DNA of 28,586 nt. It comes from Paracoccaceae bacterium (GTDB taxonomy: Bacteria > Pseudomonadota > Alphaproteobacteria > Rhodobacterales > Rhodobacteraceae). Below are positions 7,142 to 14,423 of the stretch, in pieces (position 1 is the stretch's first letter; every line of letters begins with the position of its first letter). Position numbers and translations under genes: made by a program. Location of the stretch: assembly GCA_020637675.1 (NCBI GenBank), contig JACKKD010000005.1, positions 1 through 28,586 of the forward strand. The letters run 5' to 3'. The notes below the pieces were generated by a model. That model did no database searches and was not told the DNA's origin. It saw only the letters and a list, made by a program, of their open reading frames with translations.

Positions 7142-7828
7142 ATGGCGAACGTGAAGAAGATCCTGCTTGTCGATGATGACGCAGACCTGCGCGAGGCGCT
7201 GGCCGAACAGCTCGTGTCGACCGAGGATTTCGATGTCTTCGAGGCCGGCACCGGCGCCGACGGGATCGAGAAGGTGAAGGCTGGGATCTACGACCTCGTG
7301 ATCCTCGACGTGGGGCTTCCAGACACCGACGGACGCGAGCTCTGCAAGAAGATGCGAAAGCAGGGAGTGAAGTGCCCGATCCTGATGCTGACGGGCCATG
7401 ACGGCGACGCCGATACGATCCTCGGGCTTGACGCAGGAGCCAACGATTATGTGACCAAGCCCTTCAAGTTCCCGGTTCTTCTCGCCCGTATCCGGGCGCA
7501 GTTGCGCACCCACGAGCAGTCGGAGGACGCGATCTTCCAGCTTGGTCCGTATACGTTCAAGCCGGCCATGAAGATGCTGATCGACGAGCGCGACCGGAAG
7601 ATCCGGCTGACCGAGAAGGAGACGAACATCCTGAAATTCCTCTACCGCGCGACCGAGAGTGTGGTGCCGCGCGATGTGCTCCTGCATGAGGTCTGGGGCT
7701 ACAATGCCGGCGTCACGACGCATACGCTGGAGACACATATCTACCGGTTGCGCCAGAAAATTGAACCCGATCCGTCAAACGCCCGCCTTCTTGTGACCGA
7801 ATCCGGGGGCTATCGTCTGGTCGCATAG
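7142..7828 (+). CDS. OmpR/PhoB-type response regulator (CenR-like)
   Basis: A 228-residue two-component response regulator. The receiver domain (1-~118) has the acidic pocket Asp11-Asp13 in LLVDDDADLREAL, phosphoacceptor Asp56 in VILDVGLPDTDG, Thr84 in LMLTGHD and Lys106 in NDYVTKPF. The C-terminal winged helix (~130-228) ends in the OmpR-type recognition and wing segment THTLETHIYRLRQKIEPDP and GGYRLVA. The overall sequence recalls the conserved alphaproteobacterial orphan regulator called CenR, which controls cell-envelope genes; I could not verify that, so no symbol is given. The ATG at 7142 has GGAGGA seven bases upstream. No sensor kinase gene is adjacent. An FNR-like palindrome lies 50 bp upstream and a strong terminator follows. 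Confidence 0.93.
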   Translation: MANVKKILLVDDDADLREALAEQLVSTEDFDVFEAGTGADGIEKVKAGIYDLVILDVGLPDTDGRELCKKMRKQGVKCPILMLTGHDGDADTILGLDAGANDYVTKPFKFPVLLARIRAQLRTHEQSEDAIFQLGPYTFKPAMKMLIDERDRKIRLTEKETNILKFLYRATESVVPRDVLLHEVWGYNAGVTTHTLETHIYRLRQKIEPDPSNARLLVTESGGYRLVA

Positions 7829-7886
7829 GCTCCCCCTATCCCCTCGCCGGACCGGGGTCATGATGCGGCATCCTCCCTGTTGGACT

Positions 7887-7914
7887 GGCCGGGCCTCGTG
7901 CCCGGCCTTTTTTT
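7887..7914 (+). terminator. Rho-independent terminator of the response regulator
   Basis: Perfect 8-bp stem GGCCGGGC/GCCCGGCC around CTCGT, followed by seven Ts, about 60 bp after the stop codon. Confidence 0.93.
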
Positions 7915-8031
7915 CGCCTTGCCCCGTGACCCAGGGAAAGGCCACGACCGCGACCCCATCGCCAAGGTCCGACGCTACGCTTGCGGAGAAGTCCAGCCGG
8001 AAGTTCCGGTCGCGGCGCAGAAGGCCGGCGA

Positions 8032-8580
8032 TCATTCGACGGGGGTGGTCTTCGCCTCGGGGAACTCCTTTCCCGCGAGGAAGGGATAGGCAAGGGCGGC
8101 AACCTCGCGCCGTTCCGGCCCGTCGATCCGGAGAAAGTGCCAGGCCTTGCCCTCCCTGAGCGCCAGCAGAGGCTGCTCGTTGCGGGCCGTCTTGCCGTCC
8201 ATCTCGCTCACGAACGCGGTGGGGACGATCACCCAGGCGACGCTTGCACCGTCCGCGAGCCCCTCGTCTTCTGCATCGAGCGCGGACTGGTCGGCAGAGA
8301 GGTCCGTGACCTTCGTGCCCCGCATCAGGGCGCCCGTCTGCTCCACGAGGGTTTTCCTCAGCGCCGTTTGCTCCAGCCCTGTGGCGGCGGCGAAGATGGC
8401 AACGACGCGGGGCGGCATCGCCGCGACCACTGCTTCGGCATTGCCCGTCGCGATGGCGTCGAGATAGGCCGTGATCGCCTTGTCGAGCGCCCGCGCCTCG
8501 GCCTTCGCAAGCGGACGCGCGGCTGCCGGCAGGGCGAGAAGAAGGGCGGCAAGCAGGGTGGCGAGGCGGATCGGGCGCAT
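8032..8580 (-). CDS. Exported protein of unknown function
   Basis: A 182-residue protein with a clear N-terminal signal peptide (MRPIRLATLLAALLLALPAA, likely cleavage after ARP or AAA), so it is probably periplasmic. I do not recognise a named family. The mature part starts with a helix pair around ALDKAITAYLDAIATGN, then alternates predicted strands and helices, with LLALREGKAWHFLRIDGPE near the end. This order resembles NTF2-like or SnoaL-like folds, but that is only an impression. No cysteines that would suggest disulfides were seen. The ATG at 8580 has a strong GGAGG five bases upstream; the longer version starting at 8610 puts charged residues before the signal peptide and is less likely. 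It diverges from xth. Confidence 0.8.
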   Translation of the reverse strand: MRPIRLATLLAALLLALPAAARPLAKAEARALDKAITAYLDAIATGNAEAVVAAMPPRVVAIFAAATGLEQTALRKTLVEQTGALMRGTKVTDLSADQSALDAEDEGLADGASVAWVIVPTAFVSEMDGKTARNEQPLLALREGKAWHFLRIDGPERREVAALAYPFLAGKEFPEAKTTPVE

Positions 8581-8708
8581 GGGGGCCTCCATTCGGCGTC
8601 GGCATAGCATCTTGCACGGGTCCTAAGCCTCCGCAAGCCGCGCGGCACGGGCTTGGCCAACGCGGCCCGTGCGCTTATGGTCCCGCCCGCAACGGAAAGG
8701 AACCGCCC

Positions 8709-9497
8709 ATGGCCTTCACCATCGCCACCTGGAACATCAACTCCGTCCGCTTGCGCGAGGGGCTCGTTTCGCGTCTGATGCGGGAAGAGGCGCCTGACGT
8801 CCTTTGCCTGCAGGAATGCAAGGCGCCGGTAGAGAGTATCCCGCTCGAAGGGTTCAGGTCGCTCGGCTATGGGCACATGGTCGCGCGCGGGCAGAAGGGC
8901 TACAACGGCGTCGCGATCCTTTCGAAGCATCCGCTGCGCGAAGTGGGTGCGCATGATTTCGTCGACCTCGGTCATGCCCGCCATATCGCTGCTGCGTTCG
9001 AAAACGGCGTCACCATCCACAACTTCTACGTGCCTGCCGGCGGCGACATCCCCGACCGGGAGGAGAACATGAAGTTCGGCCAGAAGCTGGACTACGTCGC
9101 CGCCATGCGGGACTGGGCAAGGGCGGAGCGGCCGAAGAAGGCGATCCTCGTGGGCGATCTCAACATCGCTCCGCGGGAGGACGACGTCTGGAACCACAAG
9201 AGCCTGCTGAAGATCGTCAGCCACACGCCTGTCGAGACCGAGCTTCTCGGTCAGGCACAGGAGGCCGGCAGCTGGGTCGACATCACCCGGCAGGACATTC
9301 CCGACGGCTCCCTCTACAGCTGGTGGTCCTACCGCGCACCCGACTGGGACGCGGCCGACAAGGGACGGCGGCTCGACCACATTTGGGCCACGCCCGACAT
9401 CGCCGGCGCCGGCCATGGCAGCCGCATCCTGCGGGCCGCGCGGGGCTGGGAGCAGCCCTCGGACCACGCCCCTGTCTTCGCGAGCTTCGACCTTTGA
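8709..9497 (+). CDS. xth: Exodeoxyribonuclease III (AP endonuclease)
   Basis: Base-excision-repair nuclease of the ExoIII/APE1 family, 262 residues. It cleaves abasic sites and removes 3'-blocking groups and nucleotides from duplex DNA. Metal and catalytic residues are all present: Asn9/Asn11 in TWNINSVR, Glu36 in LCLQECK, Tyr107 in NFYVPAGGD, Asp150 and Asn152 in LVGDLNIAP, and the terminal Ser-Asp252-His253 in QPSDHAPVFASF. Length is normal for the family. The ATG at 8709 follows GGAAAGGAA at a suitable distance. It heads a plus-strand run of genes (dapE, rnr, lytic transglycosylase), with 88 bp before dapE and no terminator seen between them. Confidence 0.97.
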   Translation: MAFTIATWNINSVRLREGLVSRLMREEAPDVLCLQECKAPVESIPLEGFRSLGYGHMVARGQKGYNGVAILSKHPLREVGAHDFVDLGHARHIAAAFENGVTIHNFYVPAGGDIPDREENMKFGQKLDYVAAMRDWARAERPKKAILVGDLNIAPREDDVWNHKSLLKIVSHTPVETELLGQAQEAGSWVDITRQDIPDGSLYSWWSYRAPDWDAADKGRRLDHIWATPDIAGAGHGSRILRAARGWEQPSDHAPVFASFDL

Positions 9498-9585
9498 ACG
9501 GCGCTGGGCTTATGCGATCCGGCGGATTGCGACGGGACGGCGATGCGGCTATCGCTGTGCGCAGCATCGAAGGAGCGCACTTGCC

Positions 9586-10734
9586 GTGACCCAGCCCGTG
9601 GACCCCGTCCGCCTGACCGCCGACCTGATCCGCTGCCCCTCCGTCACGCCCGAGGAGGGTGGCGCGCTTAACCTCCTCCAGGGGATTCTGGAGGACGCCG
9701 GTTTCGAATGTCACCGGGTGGACCGGGCCGGAACGCCCAACCTCTTCGCCCGCTGGGGGCGCAAGGGCGCGAACCGTACCTTCGGCTTCAATGGCCATAC
9801 AGATGTCGTGCCTGTGGGCGATGCGGCGGCCTGGACGCACGACCCCTTCGGAGGGGAGATTGCCGACGGCTGGCTCTGGGGCCGTGGCGCGACCGACATG
9901 AAGTCGGGCGTGGCGGCCTTCGCCGCCGCCGCGGTGGACTTCGTGCGCGAGACGCCGCCGGATGGTGCCATCGTGCTGACCATAACCGGCGACGAGGAGG
10001 GGCCGGGCAAGGACGGGACGGTCGCGCTTCTCGACTGGATGCGTGCGCAGGGCGAGGGCATGTCGGTCTGCCTCGTCGGAGAGCCCACCTGCCCCGAACG
10101 CATGGGCGAGATGATCAAGATCGGCCGGCGCGGCTCCATGACGGTGCATTTCGAGGCGCAGGGGGTACAGGGGCATTCGGCCTATCCGCACCGGGCGAAG
10201 AACCCGCTTCATGCCCTCGTCCGGCTGATGGACCGCGTGGCCTCGCACCCGCTCGACCAGGGGACGGCGCATTTCGACGCCTCCACGCTGGCGATCACGA
10301 CGATCGACACCGGCAACACAGCCTCGAACGTGATCCCGGCGAAGGCGCGGGCCACGGTGAACATCCGCTTCAACGACGCCCACAGCTCGGTCAGCCTTGC
10401 CGACTGGCTGCGGTCCGAGGCGGCTTCGGTGGAGAGGGAGACTGGTGTGCATTTCTCGCTCCGGATCGAGGTCTCGGGCGAAAGCTTCGTGACGCCGCCT
10501 AGTGATTTCGTACGGCTGGTCGCCGGATCCGTTCGCGCCGAGACCGGGCTCGACCCGGTCTTGTCCACTTCGGGCGGCACGTCGGATGCACGCTTCGTGA
10601 AGGACCATTGCCCGGTGGTGGAGTTCGGCCTTGTCGGGCGGACCATGCACCAGGTGGACGAGCGGGTCGAAGTCGCGCAGATTCATCAGCTGAAGGCGGT
10701 CTACGGCCGGATTCTGAGGGACTATTTCGCCTGA
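9586..10734 (+). CDS. dapE: Succinyl-diaminopimelate desuccinylase
   Basis: M20-family metallopeptidase (382 residues) that hydrolyses N-succinyl-L,L-diaminopimelate to L,L-diaminopimelate and succinate, for lysine and peptidoglycan synthesis. The zinc ligands and catalytic residues are in place: His71 and Asp73 in FNGHTDVVPVGD, bridging Asp104 in RGATDMKSGVAAF, general-base Glu137 with Glu138 in TGDEEGP, then VGEPT. The dimerisation-domain motifs are RRGSMTVHF and GHSAYPH, and the last ligand is in GLVGRTMHQVDE. The start is GTG at 9586, giving MTQPVDPVRL, supported by AAGGAG (9570-9575). The longer open frame back to 9415 runs inside xth and is not used. Length matches the family. Confidence 0.96.
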   Translation: MTQPVDPVRLTADLIRCPSVTPEEGGALNLLQGILEDAGFECHRVDRAGTPNLFARWGRKGANRTFGFNGHTDVVPVGDAAAWTHDPFGGEIADGWLWGRGATDMKSGVAAFAAAAVDFVRETPPDGAIVLTITGDEEGPGKDGTVALLDWMRAQGEGMSVCLVGEPTCPERMGEMIKIGRRGSMTVHFEAQGVQGHSAYPHRAKNPLHALVRLMDRVASHPLDQGTAHFDASTLAITTIDTGNTASNVIPAKARATVNIRFNDAHSSVSLADWLRSEAASVERETGVHFSLRIEVSGESFVTPPSDFVRLVAGSVRAETGLDPVLSTSGGTSDARFVKDHCPVVEFGLVGRTMHQVDERVEVAQIHQLKAVYGRILRDYFA

Positions 10735-10759
10735 GCGGCGCGGGCGGCAGTTGCGGGAG

Positions 10760-10772
10760 CCTCCGGCGGAGG
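10760..10772 (+). repeat. Small hairpin CCTCC-GGC-GGAGG between dapE and rnr
   Basis: A 5-bp perfect stem followed by TATTT, 26 bp after dapE. Short GCCTCCGGCGG-plus-TATTT elements are, to my recollection, frequent between genes in Rhodobacteraceae, so this may be one copy of a dispersed intergenic element. Only one copy was seen in this window. Just downstream is GGAGGAAA before an ATG at 10796 that opens a 51-codon frame overlapping the rnr start. Confidence 0.35.
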
Positions 10773-10830
10773 TATTTGGGGCAGGAGGAAAGCGCATGAC
10801 GCGGGCCTGTGCGCATGGTAGCCCAAGGCC

Positions 10831-13083
10831 ATGGTACGCATTCCCTCCAAGACCGAAATCCTCGACTGGATCGCCGAGAACCCCGGGCTTTCCGCCAAGC
10901 GCGACATCGCCAAGGCCTTCGGCATCAAGGGGGCCGAGCGGATCGAGCTGAAACGGCTGCTGAAGGAGCTTGAGGCCGAGGGGACGCTGGAACGGCGGCG
11001 CAAGACCTATCGCGATGCCGAGAAGTTGCCGCCGGTGACGATCCTGAGCATCCTCGCGCCCGACCGGAACGGCGACCAGTTCGCCCGCGCGATGGAATGG
11101 CAAGGCGAGGGTCCGGAGCCGCGCGTCCTCTTCCTGCCGCGCAAGGCAGATGCGCCCGTGGCCGAAGGGGACCGTGTGCTCGCCCGCGTCAACGAGGTGC
11201 GGGGCGAGGATTACCAGTACGAGGCGCGGTTGATCCGCAAGATCGGGACAAACCCGCTGAAGGTCCTCGGCATCTTCCGCAAGGCGGCAGAGGGCGGACG
11301 GATTGTCGCCATCGACAAGGGGTCGGACAAGGAATGGCTCGTCAGCGCGGAGGCGACGCAGGGCGCGAAGGACGGCGAGCTGGTGGAGGCGGAACAAGCA
11401 GGGCCGAAGGGACGCATGGGGTTGCCGCGGGCTCGGATCGTCGAGCGGCTGGGCGACCCGGCCGCGCCGAAGGCGGTCTCGCTGATCGCGATCCACCAGC
11501 ACGGCATCCCCGACGAATTCCCCGACGCCGCAATCGCGGAGGCGGACCGGATGAAGCCCGCCGCCTTGGGCGACCGCGAAGACCTGCGCCATCTGCCCTT
11601 CGTCACCATCGACCCGGCTGACGCACGCGACCATGACGACGCCTGCTATGCCCATGCCGACGAAGACCCGCGGAACGAGGGCGGACACATCGTCTGGGTC
11701 GCCATCGCCGACGTCGCACGCTATGTCACGCCCGGCTCCGCGCTCGACCGCGAGGCGCGAAACCGGGGAAACTCCACGTATTTCCCCGACCGCGTCGTGC
11801 CGATGCTGCCAGACCGGCTGTCGGGCGATCTCTGTTCGCTGCACGAAGGCGTGGCGCGGGCGGTCATTGCCGTCTGGATGAAGCTCGACATGAAGGGGCG
11901 GAAGGTCTCCCACCGCTTCACCCGCGCGATGATCAAGTCGGTCGCGAGTCTGAACTACACCGAGGTGCAGGAGGCGCGGGACGGCCGCCCGAACGACCGC
12001 TGCGAACCGCTGTTGGAGGAGGTCATCGCGCCCCTCTATGCCGCCTACGAGGCGACGAAAGTCGCGCGCGCGATGCGCCAGCCGCTCGACCTCGACCTGC
12101 CGGAGCGGAAGATCGAACTGACCGAGGACGGCCGTGTCGCCTCGGTGGCGTTCCGCGACAGGTTCGACGCGCATCGGCTGATCGAGGAATTCATGATCCT
12201 CGCCAATGTCGCCGCGGCCGAGGAATTGATCCGGCTCCGCCGCCCGCTGCTCTACCGCGTGCACGAGGAACCTTCGCCGCTGAAACTCGACGCGCTGCGC
12301 GAGGTCGCGGAGGCCTCGGGCTTCACGCTCGCCAAGGGACAGGTGCTGAGGACCGAGCACCTGAACCGACTTCTTGCGCAAGCCGAGGGCACGGATTTCG
12401 ACGAGCTTCTGAACATCACCACCCTCAGGTCGATGACGCAGGCCTATTATCATCCGGAGAACTTCGGGCACTTCGGGCTGGCGCTGAAATCCTACGCGCA
12501 TTTCACCTCGCCGATCCGGCGCTATTCCGACCTGATCGTGCACCGCGCCCTCATCTCGGGGCACAGCTGGGGGAAGGACGGGCTTTCGGCCGAGGACATC
12601 GAGCGGCTGGAGGAAACGGCCCAGCATATTTCCGAGACCGAACGCCGGTCGATGGCGGCCGAACGCGACACGACGGACCGCTACCTCGCGGCCTACCTCT
12701 CGGACCGGGTCGGCGCCGAATTCGAGGGCCGGGTAAGCGGCGTCACCCGCTTCGGGCTCTTCGTGAAGCTGACGGAGACGGGGGCCGACGGGCTCATTCC
12801 GATCCGCACGCTCGGGCGGGAATTCTTCCACTACGATCCGAGGACGGAGACGTTGACGGGCGCGGACACCGGGCTGGTGATCGGCATGGGACAGCGCGTG
12901 CTGGTGCGGCTGGCCGAAGCGGTGCCGGTCACGGGCGGGCTGATGCTCGAACTCCTGGAGATCGAGGGGCGGGGGATGCCCGGTGGCGCGTCGGCGAAGC
13001 GTGGCAAGCCCTCGGCCCGCCGGCCGGGTCAGGCCGCTGCGAGGACGTCGAAGACCGGTCGCAAGGTCACCCGCCGCCGCTGA
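10831..13083 (+). CDS. rnr: Ribonuclease R
   Basis: 3'-to-5' hydrolytic exoribonuclease (750 residues) that degrades structured RNA, including rRNA and tmRNA-tagged messages. Order of domains: an N-terminal winged-helix region (~1-65), cold-shock-like RNA-binding domains (~70-235), the RNB catalytic domain (~250-600), an S1 domain (~630-715), and a Lys/Arg-rich tail (last ~35 residues). The metal-binding aspartates lie in TIDPADARDHDDACY (Asp261, 264, 267, 269, 270). Other RNB marks are WVAIADVARYV, NRGNSTYFPDRVVPMLP and YAHFTSPIRRYSDLIVHR. The S1 core is FEGRVSGVTRFGLFVKL. The ATG at 10831 has only a modest AAGG upstream. No rnr-linked smpB was seen here; the neighbours are dapE and a lytic transglycosylase. 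Confidence 0.97.
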   Translation: MVRIPSKTEILDWIAENPGLSAKRDIAKAFGIKGAERIELKRLLKELEAEGTLERRRKTYRDAEKLPPVTILSILAPDRNGDQFARAMEWQGEGPEPRVLFLPRKADAPVAEGDRVLARVNEVRGEDYQYEARLIRKIGTNPLKVLGIFRKAAEGGRIVAIDKGSDKEWLVSAEATQGAKDGELVEAEQAGPKGRMGLPRARIVERLGDPAAPKAVSLIAIHQHGIPDEFPDAAIAEADRMKPAALGDREDLRHLPFVTIDPADARDHDDACYAHADEDPRNEGGHIVWVAIADVARYVTPGSALDREARNRGNSTYFPDRVVPMLPDRLSGDLCSLHEGVARAVIAVWMKLDMKGRKVSHRFTRAMIKSVASLNYTEVQEARDGRPNDRCEPLLEEVIAPLYAAYEATKVARAMRQPLDLDLPERKIELTEDGRVASVAFRDRFDAHRLIEEFMILANVAAAEELIRLRRPLLYRVHEEPSPLKLDALREVAEASGFTLAKGQVLRTEHLNRLLAQAEGTDFDELLNITTLRSMTQAYYHPENFGHFGLALKSYAHFTSPIRRYSDLIVHRALISGHSWGKDGLSAEDIERLEETAQHISETERRSMAAERDTTDRYLAAYLSDRVGAEFEGRVSGVTRFGLFVKLTETGADGLIPIRTLGREFFHYDPRTETLTGADTGLVIGMGQRVLVRLAEAVPVTGGLMLELLEIEGRGMPGGASAKRGKPSARRPGQAAARTSKTGRKVTRRR

Positions 13084-13169
13084 CGGTTCCGGGCCCTGAC
13101 ACCGGCTTTCCCGCTGCGCCGCGTCGCGCTACACTCCGGCCAAACGAAAAACGGCAGGGCAGGTGACGC

Positions 13170-14423
13170 ATGAAGCTTGCAGGCATGGCGGTTGCAGTCT
13201 GGATTCTGGGTTCCGGCCTGGCGCATGCCGGGACAGCCTCCGCACCGGCCGATCAGCAGGAGACGGCGATGAGCGGCCCCGAGACGATCCATCCCGCGAC
13301 GGCAAACCTCCGCTTCGGTCGCTGGATCGAGGAGTTCCGCAGCCGTGCGATTGCGCAAGGGATCTCGCCGGAAACCTTCGCGGCGGCCTTCCGCGGGGTC
13401 GAATACAACACCGGGGTCATCGAGAAGGACCGCAACCAGAGCGAGTTCACCAAGGCGATCTGGGACTATCTCGACAGTGCGGTGTCTGACATCCGTGTCG
13501 CGAACGGACGGGCCGCACTCGACTCGCATCGCCAGATCCTCGACCGGATCGAGGCGGAGTTCGGCGTGGACAAGGAGGTGGTCGTGGCCATCTGGGGGCT
13601 CGAAAGCTCCTACGGCGCGAACCGGGGCAATACCCCCCTGATCGAGGCGCTGGCGACGCTCGCCTATGACGGGCGGCGGGGCGACTTCTTCGAAAGCCAG
13701 CTCCTCGCGGCGCTGGAGATCGTCCAGTCGGGCGACGTGGAGCCGGGCAGGATGACCGGAAGCTGGGCGGGGGCGATGGGCCACACCCAGTTCATCCCGA
13801 CCTCCTACCTTTCCTTCGCGGTCGATTTCACCGGCGACGGGCGGCGCGACATCTGGTCGGACGACCCGGCGGATGCGCTCGCTTCCACCGCGGCCTATCT
13901 CGCCCGCTCGGGCTGGCGGAAGGGCGCACCCTGGGGGGGCGAGGTGACCCTGCCCGTCGGCTTCGACTTCGGTCAGACGGGGGAGCGGGTGAAGAAGACT
14001 GCCGCCGAGTGGGCGGCGCTTGGCGTCCGCAGCGCGGAGGGCCGCGAGATCGGCGACCACGGGCCGGCTTCCATCCTCTTGCCCGCAGGTGCGGGGGGCG
14101 CGGCCTTCATGATCTTCCCGAACTTCCACGCGATCGAGAAATACAACACCGCCGACGCCTATGTGATCGCGGTCGGCCATCTTGCCGACCGCATCGCGGG
14201 CGGGCCGCCCATCCGCGCCGCCTGGCCGCGGCAGGACCGTGCGCTTCTCGCGGCCGAACGCCGCGAGTTGCAGGAACGGCTGACGCAGGCAGGCTTCGAT
14301 ACGGGCGGCATCGATGGCCGGATCGGGCCCAATACGATCGCGGCTGTTCGCGCCTTCCAGCGGGCATCGGGTCTCATCCCCGACGGCTACGCCAGCCTCG
14401 ACATTCTCCGCCGGCTCAGGTGA
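13170..14423 (+). CDS. Lytic murein transglycosylase with peptidoglycan-binding domain
   Basis: A 417-residue cell-wall enzyme of the MltB-like (GH103) family that cleaves the MurNAc-GlcNAc bond of peptidoglycan to form 1,6-anhydro ends. A signal peptide (MKLAGMAVAVWILGSGLAHA) directs it to the periplasm; there is no lipobox, unlike E. coli MltB. The catalytic acid is Glu145 in AIWGLESSYGANRG. Further family marks are GSWAGAMGHTQFIPTSYL and DGRRDIWSDDPADALASTAAYL. The last ~55 residues form a PG_binding_1 domain (LTQAGFDTGGIDGRIGPNT, AVRAFQRASGL). The ATG at 13170 follows GCAGGTGA. Its stop lies 8 bp inside the convergent dnaE2 3' end. Confidence 0.95.
   Translation: MKLAGMAVAVWILGSGLAHAGTASAPADQQETAMSGPETIHPATANLRFGRWIEEFRSRAIAQGISPETFAAAFRGVEYNTGVIEKDRNQSEFTKAIWDYLDSAVSDIRVANGRAALDSHRQILDRIEAEFGVDKEVVVAIWGLESSYGANRGNTPLIEALATLAYDGRRGDFFESQLLAALEIVQSGDVEPGRMTGSWAGAMGHTQFIPTSYLSFAVDFTGDGRRDIWSDDPADALASTAAYLARSGWRKGAPWGGEVTLPVGFDFGQTGERVKKTAAEWAALGVRSAEGREIGDHGPASILLPAGAGGAAFMIFPNFHAIEKYNTADAYVIAVGHLADRIAGGPPIRAAWPRQDRALLAAERRELQERLTQAGFDTGGIDGRIGPNTIAAVRAFQRASGLIPDGYASLDILRRLR

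Noticed and set aside
9283..12831. 1182-residue minus-strand open frame opposite rnr and dapE
   Set aside because: Lies wholly opposite genes with clear motifs; Arg/His/Val-rich composition is typical of an antisense shadow in GC-rich DNA.
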